Part shown: positions 16,965 through 25,240 of the stretch, one piece after another
How the letters are laid out: every line of letters begins with the position of its first letter
How positions within the stretch are numbered: position 1 is the first letter of the stretch
Origin: Oscillospiraceae bacterium MB24-C1
GTDB lineage: Bacteria; Bacillota; Clostridia; Oscillospirales; Ruminococcaceae
NCBI GenBank assembly: GCA_030913685.1
Contig: CP133187.1
Span: 248,001-312,000 of the forward strand
Length of the DNA stretch: 64,000 nucleotides
Direction of reading: 5' to 3'
Position numbers and translations under genes: made by a program
Notes under the pieces: model-generated
What the model saw: only the letters and a program-made list of their open reading frames with translations
Told to the model about the DNA's origin: nothing
Databases searched by the model: none

Positions 16965-18029
16965 ATGGAATACCTAAAAAAGCTACTCAACAAAATATTT
17001 ATCGACGGGCTTTCCGGCATGGCGCTGGGCCTCTTTTCAACGTTGATCGTGGGCACTATCATACAGCAGATCGGGTTGTTCATAGGAGGGAACTTAGGCG
17101 GCACACTTGTTGTTTTGAGCAAGATTGCCGCGTCACTTACAGGCGCTGGCATCGGCTGCGGTGTGGCCTATAAGTTTAAGGAGCCGCCGCTTGTCGTGCT
17201 TTCCGCTGCGACAGCGGGCATGGTTGGTGCGTTTGCGGCAAAAATTGCAGCCGGAACGGTTTTCGTTGATGGCGTCATCCATTTTGCAGGCCCCGGCGAA
17301 CCGCTTGGTGCTTTTATTGCGGCCTATGCTGGCATTGCGCTCGGGCATATTGTGTCTGGCAAGACGAAGGTCGACATTCTTGTGACGCCAATTGTTTCAA
17401 TTATTTTTGGCTCCAGCGTTGGTCTGGTTGCTGGCCCGCCTATTTCTGCGTTTATGGCCTGGGTGGGTGGTATCATCAACTGGGGTACAGAGCAGCAGCC
17501 TATTTTGATGGGCATTATCGTCTCGGTACTGATGGGTGTGCTTCTGACGCTGCCGATCAGCTCAGCTGCCGTTGGTATTGTGCTAAATCTTTCTGGTATT
17601 GCTGCCGGTGCGGCCACTGTGGGCTGCTGCGCCAATATGGTGGGCTTTGCTGTGGCCAGCTACCGCGAAAACAAGCTTGGTGGTTTGCTTGCGCAGGGGC
17701 TGGGAACCAGCATGCTACAAATACCAAACATTGTTAAAAAACCGATGATATGGATGCCTGCAATTGTTAGCAGCGCGGTTCTAGGCCCGATTTCCACCAA
17801 GCTATTGGGCATGACTAGCAACGCGACCGGCTCCGGGATGGGTACCGCGGGTCTGGTTGGACCGATTATGGCTTATCAGACCATGAGCCCGATCATCGGA
17901 AGTGGAACCGCGTTACTTCAGATTGCGGTTATGTACTTTATTCTGCCTGCGGCGCTGTCGTTGATGGTTTCAGAATTTATGCGCAAAAAGGGCTGGATTA
18001 AACTAGGGGATATGAAGCTGGATGTCTAA
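16965..18029 (+). CDS. PTS_EIIC_2-type membrane protein (orphan PTS IIC)
   Basis: A 354-residue polytopic membrane protein rich in Gly, Ala and Ser, of the PTS_EIIC_2 family. It shows repeated membrane segments, PGEPLGAFIAAYAGIALGH, LPISSAAVGIVLNLSGIAAGAATVGCCANMVGFA, and a C-terminal MRKKGWIKLGDMKLDV. These proteins resemble the sugar-transporting IIC of phosphotransferase systems but usually lack IIA and IIB partners nearby; none is in this window, so phosphorylation-coupled transport is unproven. Start at ATG 16965 after GAGGAG. It is monocistronic, with its own promoter and terminator. Confidence 0.85.
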   Translation: MEYLKKLLNKIFIDGLSGMALGLFSTLIVGTIIQQIGLFIGGNLGGTLVVLSKIAASLTGAGIGCGVAYKFKEPPLVVLSAATAGMVGAFAAKIAAGTVFVDGVIHFAGPGEPLGAFIAAYAGIALGHIVSGKTKVDILVTPIVSIIFGSSVGLVAGPPISAFMAWVGGIINWGTEQQPILMGIIVSVLMGVLLTLPISSAAVGIVLNLSGIAAGAATVGCCANMVGFAVASYRENKLGGLLAQGLGTSMLQIPNIVKKPMIWMPAIVSSAVLGPISTKLLGMTSNATGSGMGTAGLVGPIMAYQTMSPIIGSGTALLQIAVMYFILPAALSLMVSEFMRKKGWIKLGDMKLDV

Positions 18030-18094
18030 GTGAAACGGGATCCAGATCAGACTATATATTCAGGTTCCGGTAATTAAAACTAAAAGACTACATG

Positions 18095-18126
18095 GGAGTG
18101 GAGGCAAACTGTCTCCACTCTTTTTC
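18095..18126 (+). terminator. Terminator after the PTS EIIC gene
   Basis: The stem GAGTGGAG (18095-18102) with CTCCACTC (18113-18120) is followed by TTTTTCTCC. Confidence 0.85.
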
Positions 18127-18331
18127 TCCAATGTTAGGAGCATATAAATTTTGCTGTATGGCTGATGGACATTCAGTGTAAAATAGAGGTAAATAACCCA
18201 TTAAATTGGGTGTTTATTTATGTTTCAGGGGAGTTTTTGCAGCACAATACACAAATAAAATATATGATACTTGTCAAATTAATATAAATGAAGTATACTT
18301 AAAAATAGTAAAAAAAGTTAGGGGGATAAAT
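18127..18331 (+). promoter_or_regulatory. Leader region and promoter of the NagD-like gene
   Basis: About 205 bases without a gene. Near the right end TTGTCA (18271-18276), a 17-base spacer and TATACT (18294-18299) form a strong sigma-A promoter. The ribosome-binding site is AGGGGG before 18332. A weak hairpin with AAATAACCCA at about 18190-18219 has no obvious role. Confidence 0.65.
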
Positions 18332-19138
18332 ATGCTTGATACTTTGGAACAACTGCACGAAAAAAAAGGATTCCTCTGCGATATGGACGGTGTTATCTAC
18401 CACGGCAACCGTTTACTACCCGGTGTAAAAGAATTTGTTGAATGGCTTTATGCCGCCGAGAAGAGCTTTTTATTCTTAACTAATTCCAGTGAGAGAAGCC
18501 CGCTGGAGCTTAAACAGAAGCTTGCGCGCATGGGGCTGGATGTCGATGAAAGCCACTTTTATACCAGTGCGCTAGCAACCGCTAAATTTTTAAGTCGGCA
18601 GGCACCGGGGTGTACGGCTTATATCATTGGTGCGCCAGGTTTGTTTAATGCCCTTTACGATGTGGGAATTACCATGAACGATGTCAACCCCGACTATGTT
18701 GTCGTGGGTGAGACGCGCAACTATAATTACGAAAGCATCCTCAAGGCGGTGTCACTGGTGCGCGCGGGTGCAAAGCTCATTGGCACCAACACTGACCTGA
18801 CCGGCCCGTCTGAGAACGGACTTATTCCTGCGTGTCGGGCGCTGGTAGCCCCGATTGAAATGGCGACCGGAAAAAGTGCCTATTTTGTTGGCAAACCCAA
18901 CCCGCTGATGATGCGCACTGGCTTAAAGCTACTGGGATGTCATTCTAACGAGGCGGTTATGGTAGGCGATCGCATGGATACCGATATTGTTGCAGGCATG
19001 GAGACGGGGCTAGACACCGTTTTGGTGCTTAGCGGCGTCACTGACATAGATGAGATGAAAAAGTTCCCTTACCGCCCGACCTACATTCTAGATGGTGTGC
19101 GGGATATTCCGCCGATGCCTGAAAAGGCTCAGAAATAA
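18332..19138 (+). CDS. HAD-IIA family phosphatase (NagD-like)
   Basis: A 268-residue haloacid-dehalogenase hydrolase. The catalytic Asp pair is D17 and D19 in CDMDGVIYHG; motif II is FLTNSS; a C2-type cap follows; motif III lies around VGKPNPLMM; motif IV is VMVGDRMDTDI. NagD relatives hydrolyse nucleotide and sugar phosphates such as UMP and GMP. An in-frame start at 18206 lies upstream of the promoter, so the ATG at 18332 is preferred. The gene stands alone and its natural substrate is not evident. Confidence 0.92.
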   Translation: MLDTLEQLHEKKGFLCDMDGVIYHGNRLLPGVKEFVEWLYAAEKSFLFLTNSSERSPLELKQKLARMGLDVDESHFYTSALATAKFLSRQAPGCTAYIIGAPGLFNALYDVGITMNDVNPDYVVVGETRNYNYESILKAVSLVRAGAKLIGTNTDLTGPSENGLIPACRALVAPIEMATGKSAYFVGKPNPLMMRTGLKLLGCHSNEAVMVGDRMDTDIVAGMETGLDTVLVLSGVTDIDEMKKFPYRPTYILDGVRDIPPMPEKAQK

Positions 19139-19222
19139 TTTCTGGCGTTTCTGCAAACAATGCCAAAGGCTTTGATCACCAGGCGAAAATGTAGAAAAGA
19201 TAGAGAAAAAATTAAAAACGTC

Positions 19223-19392
19223 TTGCATTGTCACTGGCTTTGTGATAATATATTCAGGCATGTAGTCGCCGTGTTCCCTTTGCGGCGGGATTTCATGTCG
19301 GTGAAGAGCCGGAATGAAAAGCTGACAGTCCTCTGCCGTTTGTGATCCAAGCGGGAATGAATGTCTGTTACAAACTAAGGAGGAAAATTTTC
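19223..19392 (+). promoter_or_regulatory. rplS promoter and long 5' leader (possible L19 leader)
   Basis: TTGCAT (19223-19228) and TAATAT (19246-19251) with a 17-base spacer form a promoter, leaving a transcribed leader of about 130 bases before the rplS ATG. The leader is GC-rich with inverted segments (GCGGCGGG, GAAGAGCC), unlike neighbouring spacers. Firmicutes often have a structured autoregulatory L19 leader at this place. I infer the assignment from position and could not check it against a model. Confidence 0.4.
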
Positions 19393-19737
19393 ATGGACGC
19401 ATTAAAGCATTTTTCTAACGCTTGCCTGAAGGAGAAGCCCCCTGTATTTAATGTGGGCGATACCATCCGCGTAGGCGTTCGTATCAAGGAAGGCGAGAAA
19501 TCTCGTGTACAGGCCTTTGAGGGCACTGTTATCGCCAAGAAGCACGGTGGCATTCAGGAGACCTTTACGGTTCGCCGTATGTCCCACGGTGTTGGTGTTG
19601 AGCGTGTTTTCCCGTTGCATTCTCCGGTTGTTGAGACTGTTGAGGTTGTCCGCCAGGGTCGAGTACGCCGCGGCAAGCTTTATTATCTCAGAGACCGTGT
19701 TGGCAAGGCGACCCGTGTCAAGGAAGTCAGAAGATAA
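19393..19737 (+). CDS. rplS: 50S ribosomal protein L19
   Basis: A 114-residue protein of the large ribosomal subunit located at the 30S-50S interface. The sequence [26 protein letters not shown]...[26 protein letters not shown] is unmistakable and the length is standard. The start is ATG 19393 after AAGGAGG. In many Firmicutes rplS follows trmD; here it is separate with its own promoter and leader, and precedes lepB. Confidence 0.99.
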   Translation: MDALKHFSNACLKEKPPVFNVGDTIRVGVRIKEGEKSRVQAFEGTVIAKKHGGIQETFTVRRMSHGVGVERVFPLHSPVVETVEVVRQGRVRRGKLYYLRDRVGKATRVKEVRR

Positions 19738-19750
19738 TAGTGATTTATTC

Positions 19751-19782
19751 AAAAAGGGACCGTGTGTCCCTTTTTGTTTTTT
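19751..19782 (+). terminator. Terminator after rplS
   Basis: AAAAAGGGAC pairs with GTCCCTTTTT around a five-base loop, followed by GTTTTTTAT. Confidence 0.9.
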
Positions 19783-19916
19783 ATACGCTTATTATTTTAA
19801 AAGCAAAGAGAGACAATATTAAGGCCATAGATGTTAAGCGCTCAGATGGTTGAAATATTAATCAATCTAAATTATTTATATAAAATTAGCATTAAAGTCT
19901 TTTTTGGAGGCGTTGT

Positions 19917-20522
19917 ATGCAAGAGCAAACAAACGGCAGAGTTCCGGAGCTAGAAACGGAAAACGTGCAGGCTACATCGGCACCATCGCGCCGTGATCGC
20001 ATCTTCAAGGAGTTGTACGAGTGGGTTGAAAGTGCGGTGCTTGCAGTTGTTTTTGTTGTGCTGCTGTTCACTTTTGTCGCCCGAACTTCGGTTGTCAGCG
20101 GTGAATCAATGATCCAGACGTTGCACAATGGCGATATGCTGGTCATTTCTCGTCTGGGTTTTTCGGCGGATCCCGGCGATATCGTGGTGGCAACCAAGCC
20201 TTATTACGCCAATGAACCGATCGTTAAGCGTGTGATTGCCACTGGTGGGCAGAGCGTGGATATCGATTTCACGGAGGGTATTGTGTATGTCAACGGAGAA
20301 GCGCTTGATGAGCGCTATACTAATACACCAACCAACCGACAGTATGATATGGACTTTCCTATTACCGTACCGGAGGGCTATTTGTTTTTAATGGGGGATA
20401 ACCGCAACGGTTCGCTTGACAGCCGTTCGACCGAAATTGGGCTGGTGGACGAGCGGTATGTCCTTGGAAAGGCCTATTTGCGGGTGCTTCCATTTTCGTC
20501 GCTAGGCAAGCTTTATAATTGA
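19917..20522 (+). CDS. lepB: Signal peptidase I
   Basis: A 201-residue type I signal peptidase that releases exported proteins at the outer face of the membrane. A cytosolic N-terminus of about 34 residues is followed by one membrane helix (~39-56). The catalytic serine is S64 in SGESM and the general-base lysine is K104 in VKRVIA. MGDNRNGSLDSR is the conserved box E. The start is ATG 19917 after TTGGAGG. The order rplS, lepB, ylqF, rnhB, yraN is a classic Firmicute neighbourhood. Confidence 0.97.
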   Translation: MQEQTNGRVPELETENVQATSAPSRRDRIFKELYEWVESAVLAVVFVVLLFTFVARTSVVSGESMIQTLHNGDMLVISRLGFSADPGDIVVATKPYYANEPIVKRVIATGGQSVDIDFTEGIVYVNGEALDERYTNTPTNRQYDMDFPITVPEGYLFLMGDNRNGSLDSRSTEIGLVDERYVLGKAYLRVLPFSSLGKLYN

Positions 20523-20620
20523 TATTCCATTAAAGACGATATAAGCGGTTCGGTTTCCGTTTTGTAAGCCGGACTTTAAGTGTTTTAATATTAGCATTAT
20601 CAATAAACAGGAGGAAAACC

Positions 20621-21514
20621 GTGGCTGAACAACAAGGTAAAACGATACAGTGGTTTCCGGGGCATATGGCAAAGACCCGGCGATTAATTCGTGAGAATAT
20701 CAAGCTGGTCGACGCCATTGTCGAGCTACGCGATGCTAGAATTGTGCGCGCCAGCCGCAACCCTGAGATAGAGTCATTGACCAAAAACAAACCGCGTCTC
20801 ATATTGCTCAACAAGTCCGACGTCGCGGACGAGCAGGTGACCCGTGCGTGGTGTGAGTTTTTTCAAAAGAAAAATCTTGCCGTGCTGGCGGCGGATTGCC
20901 GTAGCGGGCGCGGATTAAAGCAGCTGGAGCCGATGCTCAAAGAAGTCTGCGCCGAACGTATCGCACAAAACAACCGACGCGGCATGACCAGCCGACCGCT
21001 GACGTTGATGATTGTCGGCATACCCAACGTTGGAAAATCGTCGCTGATCAACCGGCTGGCGGGTGCAAAGCGCACAAAGGTCGAAGACCGCCCGGGTGTT
21101 ACGCGTGGCCGTCAGTGGGTTAAGCTTAATGGTGGTATGGAGCTTTTGGACATGCCCGGCGTACTTTGGCCCAAGTTTGAAGATCAGCGGGTCGGTCGTT
21201 ATCTGGCCTACACGGGTGCTATCCGCGACCAGATTATGGACACCGAGGATCTGGCTTGTAGTCTTCTGGAGCTGCTTGCAGTGCGTTATACAAAGGCGTT
21301 ATGTGAGCGTTACCGCTTTGAGCTTGATGACATTGTAGAAAAAAGCGGCTATGACCTCTTGTGTCTGCTGGCGCAAAAGCGTGCGATGCTGGTTTCCGGT
21401 GGTGAACCGGATACTTTGCGCGCCTCCATTATGCTGCTGGATGAATTCCGCGGCGGAAAGATTGGACGTATTTCGCTGGAGACACCGGAGGATATTCGAC
21501 GTGACTATCGTTAA
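20621..21514 (+). CDS. ylqF: Ribosome biogenesis GTPase YlqF (RbgA)
   Basis: A 297-residue circularly permuted GTPase needed for late assembly of the 50S subunit. The motif order is G4 (LLNKSD), then G1 (GIPNVGKSS), G2 region, and G3 (DMPG), the permuted order. It starts with [14 protein letters not shown], the family hallmark. The start is GTG 20621 with AGGAGG at 20609-20614. It overlaps rnhB by 14 bases. Confidence 0.97.
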   Translation: MAEQQGKTIQWFPGHMAKTRRLIRENIKLVDAIVELRDARIVRASRNPEIESLTKNKPRLILLNKSDVADEQVTRAWCEFFQKKNLAVLAADCRSGRGLKQLEPMLKEVCAERIAQNNRRGMTSRPLTLMIVGIPNVGKSSLINRLAGAKRTKVEDRPGVTRGRQWVKLNGGMELLDMPGVLWPKFEDQRVGRYLAYTGAIRDQIMDTEDLACSLLELLAVRYTKALCERYRFELDDIVEKSGYDLLCLLAQKRAMLVSGGEPDTLRASIMLLDEFRGGKIGRISLETPEDIRRDYR

Positions 21515-22127
21515 AGAAAAGCCTAACCTTTATGAAATGGAAAATGCACTGCACGAAAGAGGCCTAACCCTGATCTGTGGCATTGACGAAGCGGGAAGGG
21601 GACCGCTGGTCGGCCCGGTCTGTGCGGCGGCGGTTATACTGCCGCAAGGGCTGGTCATTGACGATTTGAACGACTCAAAAAAACTGACTGAGAAAAAACG
21701 CGATGCGCTTTACGATGTCATTATTGAAAAGGCTGTTTCGTGGGCGGTCGGGTTAGCGACACCGCAGGAGATTGACGAGTTTAATATTTTGCAGGCAACC
21801 TATCTCGCGATGCGCCGTGCAGTGGATGGGCTTGCCTGTGTCCCGGACTATGTGCTGGTGGATGGCAATGGTGATCCGCATCTTTCGATATCCACTGAGA
21901 CGGTGGTTAAGGGAGACAGCCGGGCAGCTTGTATAGCAGCGGCATCGGTGTTGGCCAAAGTCACCCGAGATCGTCTGCTGACTTCACTGGGCGAGCAATA
22001 CCCACAATACGGCTTTGAAAAACATAAAGGTTACCCCACCAAGGCACATTATGAGGCGATTGCGAAGAATGGTGTCACACCGGAGCATCGCCAATCCTTT
22101 TTAAAAACGTTACATAAACATATTTAA
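21501..22127 (+). CDS. rnhB: Ribonuclease HII
   Basis: A 208-residue endonuclease that removes RNA from RNA-DNA hybrids and single ribonucleotides from [17 protein letters not shown] gives the acidic pair D29 and E30; VDGN and the later [13 protein letters not shown] are also family blocks. The long open frame begins at 21351, but GGAGGA at 21487-21492 sits eight bases before the GTG at 21501, giving normal family length. It is coupled to ylqF by a 14-base overlap. Confidence 0.95.
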   Translation: MTIVKEKPNLYEMENALHERGLTLICGIDEAGRGPLVGPVCAAAVILPQGLVIDDLNDSKKLTEKKRDALYDVIIEKAVSWAVGLATPQEIDEFNILQATYLAMRRAVDGLACVPDYVLVDGNGDPHLSISTETVVKGDSRAACIAAASVLAKVTRDRLLTSLGEQYPQYGFEKHKGYPTKAHYEAIAKNGVTPEHRQSFLKTLHKHI

Positions 22128-22164
22128 GCCGATACGAACATATAACCGCAAGGCGGGTGAATAT

Positions 22165-22539
22165 ATGACACAAAATGGGGCGCTCGGTGAACAGTTCGCC
22201 GCAGAATATCTGAAAAAGCAAGGGTACCGTATTTTGCAGACCAATTTTAATACCCGCTTTGGCGAAATTGATATCATTGCGCAGAAGGGTGATATTCTGG
22301 CCTTTGTGGAGGTTAAAACACGCGCTGCAAGCATGTTGGCCACTCCAGCGGAGGCTGTAACCCCAGCTAAACAAAAAAAATTGATTAAGGCGACGTTGCA
22401 GTATCTGCAGACGCACCCCAATGATTTGCAGCCCCGATTTGACGTCATATCAATTATTACCGAGTCTAAAAGCGGCTTTGCTGTTATGGATATTATGCAT
22501 CTGACCGATGCATTTGAGGCTACAACGCAACAATTTTAA
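22165..22539 (+). CDS. yraN: YraN/UPF0102 family predicted endonuclease-like protein
   Basis: A 124-residue protein with the YraN pattern: GALGEQFAAEYLKKQGYRIL, then FGEIDIIAQKGDILAFVEVKTR, an apparent PD-(D/E)xK nuclease core with Asp, Glu and Lys in D-I-I...E-V-K. The biological role is not settled. It sits after rnhB as in many Firmicutes. The ATG of thrC's longest frame begins on its last base, so the genes are probably co-transcribed. Confidence 0.92.
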   Translation: MTQNGALGEQFAAEYLKKQGYRILQTNFNTRFGEIDIIAQKGDILAFVEVKTRAASMLATPAEAVTPAKQKKLIKATLQYLQTHPNDLQPRFDVISIITESKSGFAVMDIMHLTDAFEATTQQF

Positions 22540-22583
22540 TGAACACAGGGGGCCTTGCGGCTGACCCGAAAGGATGGAAGATT

Positions 22584-24080
22584 ATGCAATACACCAGCAC
22601 AAGAGATAAAACACTTTCGGTATCCTCATCCTTTGCAATCGCCAACGGCATTTCGCCGGAGGGAGGGCTTTACGTTCCCGGTGCTTTACCGAGCGTGGAT
22701 AAGGCATGGCTGACTGATCTGCTCGAAAAGGAATATCCCGATCGTGCCGAGCAGGTGCTTTCTCTGTTTTTAACCGATTTCACCGCGGAGGAGCTGCGCT
22801 CGGCTGTTACCGGCGCTTACACCAACGGGGTGTATGAAGAGGATTGGGCGGCACCGCTTTCCGATTTGTCGGATGGACGATTTGTGTTGGAACTTTGGCA
22901 TGGCCCCACCTGTGCCTTTAAGGATATGGCGCTGCAATTGCTGCCGCGATTGATGGTACCCGCCGCAAAGCGCGCACTGGATGGCAAGCAGATCATGATT
23001 CTGGTGGCGACCTCCGGCGATACCGGCAAGGCGGCGTTGGAGGGCTTTTGCGATGTCAAGGGCATCAAGATTGCTGTTTTTTACCCCAATGAAGGCGTCA
23101 GCCCGATGCAGCAGCTGCAGATGGCGACGCAGCGGGGAGAAAACGTGGCGGTTTATGCGATCGAAGGTAATTTTGATAACGCGCAGACCGAGGTTAAAAA
23201 GATTTTTACCAACAAGCAAATCATTGAGCGCTTGGCAGCGCACAACACGGTGTTTTCTTCGGCCAACTCCATCAACTGGGGACGCCTTGTGCCGCAGATT
23301 GTCTACTATTTCTCGGCCTATGCCGACATGGTTGGATGCGAGTGCATCAAGCAGGGTGACCCGGTAAACTTTGTTGTGCCCACTGGAAACTTCGGTAACA
23401 TTCTGGCGGGTTATTACGCCAAGAAGATGGGGCTGCCGGTTAATAAACTGATTTGCGCATCCAACAGCAATAACGTGCTGACCGATTTTATTAATGATGG
23501 TGTCTATGACGCCAACCGCGAATTTTTCACCACTCTTTCTCCCTCGATGGATATTCTCGTTTCGTCCAACCTTGAGCGCCTGCTGTTTGAGCTGACCGAT
23601 CGTGACAGCGACCGTGTGCGCGATATGATGGAGAAGCTTTCTACTGAGCGCCGCTATGCGATTGACGACGGAATGAAGACGCGTCTGACTGAGGATTTCT
23701 GGGGCGGTTATATTGATGATGCAAGATGTGAGACCGTCATTAAAAAGACGCTGGAGGACGTCGGTTATCTTGTCGACCCCCATACTGCTGTTGCGTTGGG
23801 TGTTTATGATGACTATAAGGCGGCCACTGGTGATACGCTGCCAACAGTTATTGTTTCAACCGCTTCTCCCTTCAAATTTGCCGGAAGCGTGCTCAAAGCG
23901 TTGGGTGTTGCACAACCAGCTGACGAGTTTGCAGCGGTACGAATGCTTGCAAAAAATACCGGCGTGCCGGTTCCCGAAAGTATTGAAGCGCTTGAAAACA
24001 AAAAAATCCGGTTTTCAAAGGTCATTCTGCCCAGCAAAATGCCGGAGGAGATCGAGGCGTTTGCCTCTAACATCAAATAG
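22584..24080 (+). CDS. thrC: Threonine synthase
   Basis: A 498-residue PLP enzyme converting O-phosphohomoserine to threonine. The PLP lysine is K113 in LWHGPTCAFKDMALQLL; LVATSGDTGKAALEGF binds the PLP phosphate. It belongs to the longer, bacterial ThrC subfamily with N-terminal YTSTRDKTLSVSSSFAIANGISPEGGLYVP. An ATG at 22539 is in frame, but AAAGGA precedes the ATG at 22584, which matches family N-termini. No other threonine genes are adjacent and no riboswitch was seen. Confidence 0.96.
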   Translation: MQYTSTRDKTLSVSSSFAIANGISPEGGLYVPGALPSVDKAWLTDLLEKEYPDRAEQVLSLFLTDFTAEELRSAVTGAYTNGVYEEDWAAPLSDLSDGRFVLELWHGPTCAFKDMALQLLPRLMVPAAKRALDGKQIMILVATSGDTGKAALEGFCDVKGIKIAVFYPNEGVSPMQQLQMATQRGENVAVYAIEGNFDNAQTEVKKIFTNKQIIERLAAHNTVFSSANSINWGRLVPQIVYYFSAYADMVGCECIKQGDPVNFVVPTGNFGNILAGYYAKKMGLPVNKLICASNSNNVLTDFINDGVYDANREFFTTLSPSMDILVSSNLERLLFELTDRDSDRVRDMMEKLSTERRYAIDDGMKTRLTEDFWGGYIDDARCETVIKKTLEDVGYLVDPHTAVALGVYDDYKAATGDTLPTVIVSTASPFKFAGSVLKALGVAQPADEFAAVRMLAKNTGVPVPESIEALENKKIRFSKVILPSKMPEEIEAFASNIK

Positions 24081-24195
24081 CCTGTTTTGGTATTAAAACT
24101 GCCGTGGCAATGCCATAAAAACGTCGGGCGTTCAAAACCGCATCAACGGTAACTGAACGCTCGACATCAATCGCCCGAAGCAGAGAAAGCCTCGG

Positions 24196-24399
24196 TTATA
24201 CTGCCTGATAGCCGGATTTATACGGCGTTTTTGGCCGGAATGTGGCGCACTGTGTTTCGCCGCTGCAGCTTGCTGTACAGCTGTTGGCGGCGGCCGTACC
24301 CACTTCTACCGTAGGAGCGGTGCAATGACAAAGATCATCATTATAAGCGCAGTTGACAACATCGCAATAAATGTTATTTTTGTGTTCGCTTTCGCGCAT
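24196..24399 (-). CDS. DUF1540 small Cys-rich protein
   Basis: A 67-residue protein with the DUF1540 cysteine pattern: IYCDVVNCAYND, CHCTAPTVEVG, then SCSGETQCATFRP. These cysteines may bind a metal such as zinc (inference). Such genes are common in Clostridia and often sporulation-associated, but the function is unknown. An in-frame GTG lies nine bases upstream, but it abuts AAGGAGG on the minus strand. The ATG at 24399 has correct spacing and is chosen. It is transcribed alone and divergently from the phosphoesterase gene. Confidence 0.85.
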   Translation of the reverse strand: MRESEHKNNIYCDVVNCAYNDDLCHCTAPTVEVGTAAANSCTASCSGETQCATFRPKTPYKSGYQAV

Positions 24400-24472
24400 G
24401 AATTTCACCTCCTTAAATCAGGCTAAAAACAGTATCTGCCGCGCGGTTTAGATTATTCCAACAGGAGGCCAT

Positions 24473-25156
24473 ATGTCAATTTTTACGATGGGTGATCTTC
24501 ATCTTTCTATTGCCTGTAATAAACCGATGGATATTTTTCCTGGGTGGAAAAATTATGTTGAAGAAATAACAGAAAATTGGAAGTCTCAAGTGTCGGATTC
24601 AGATACTGTTGTACTGGCTGGAGATATTTCCTGGGGAATGACGCTGCAGGAAGCCGCCGCCGACTTTGAATATATTGAGGCACTTCCTGGCAAAAAGGTG
24701 ATTTTAAAGGGGAATCATGACTATTGGTGGAACAGCCGCCGCAAGATGGAGGCTTTTTTTGAAAGCCGGGGTTTAAGTACGTTGTCGATTCTCCATAATA
24801 GCTGTGTTGCGGTCGGCGATATTGCCATCTGTGGTACCCGGGGCTGGATGCTGGAGGACTCAACCCCGCACGACCAGAAGGTGACCGCGCGCGAAGAGGG
24901 CAGGTTGAAAGCCTCGCTGGAGGCTGCCAAGCCGACGGGGCTAGAGCCGGTCGTCTTCTTGCACTATCCGCCGGTTTTCGGCAATGGTATCTCAGGTGGC
25001 ATCATCGATTTGCTGCGGGAGTACGGTGTTAAACGCTGCTTTTATGGTCATTTACACGGTGCGGCCTGCGCGCAGGCCTTTGAGGGGAAATATCTCGGTA
25101 TTGAATTTGCGCTTGTGTCTGCCGACCATCTCAGATTCTGCCTGAAAAGGCTTTGA
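24473..25156 (+). CDS. Calcineurin-like metallophosphoesterase
   Basis: A 227-residue protein with the complete dinuclear-metal motif set: MGDLHLS (D and H), AGDISWG, GNHDYWW, LHYPP and GHLHGA. There is no signal peptide, so it is cytosolic. It resembles a conserved Firmicute group (SISWGM/GWML type) with no assigned substrate; phosphodiesters or nucleotides are likely. AGGAGG precedes the ATG at 24473. Confidence 0.92.
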   Translation: MSIFTMGDLHLSIACNKPMDIFPGWKNYVEEITENWKSQVSDSDTVVLAGDISWGMTLQEAAADFEYIEALPGKKVILKGNHDYWWNSRRKMEAFFESRGLSTLSILHNSCVAVGDIAICGTRGWMLEDSTPHDQKVTAREEGRLKASLEAAKPTGLEPVVFLHYPPVFGNGISGGIIDLLREYGVKRCFYGHLHGAACAQAFEGKYLGIEFALVSADHLRFCLKRL

Positions 25157-25192
25157 ATTCATAAGTTTTTAATAGTATTTTTGTTAAAATTG

Positions 25193-25201
25193 TGATATAA
25201 T
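25193..25201 (+). promoter_or_regulatory. Extended -10 promoter of tig
   Basis: TGA followed by a perfect TATAAT (25196-25201), 40 bases before the trigger-factor ATG. The -35 is poor, consistent with an extended -10 promoter. Confidence 0.5.
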
Positions 25202-25240
25202 GCTAAGATGTAAATGTATACAAACAGGAGGAAGAAATTA

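Noticed and set aside
18190-18219. Hairpin with AAATAACCCA upstream of the NagD-like gene as a terminator or riboswitch
   Set aside because: The stem is short with a bulge, it lies far from any gene end, and the strong promoter is downstream of it.
22770-23783. A 337-codon minus-strand frame opposite threonine synthase
   Set aside because: Antisense to thrC with its conserved PLP motifs; no start signals and no recognisable domain.
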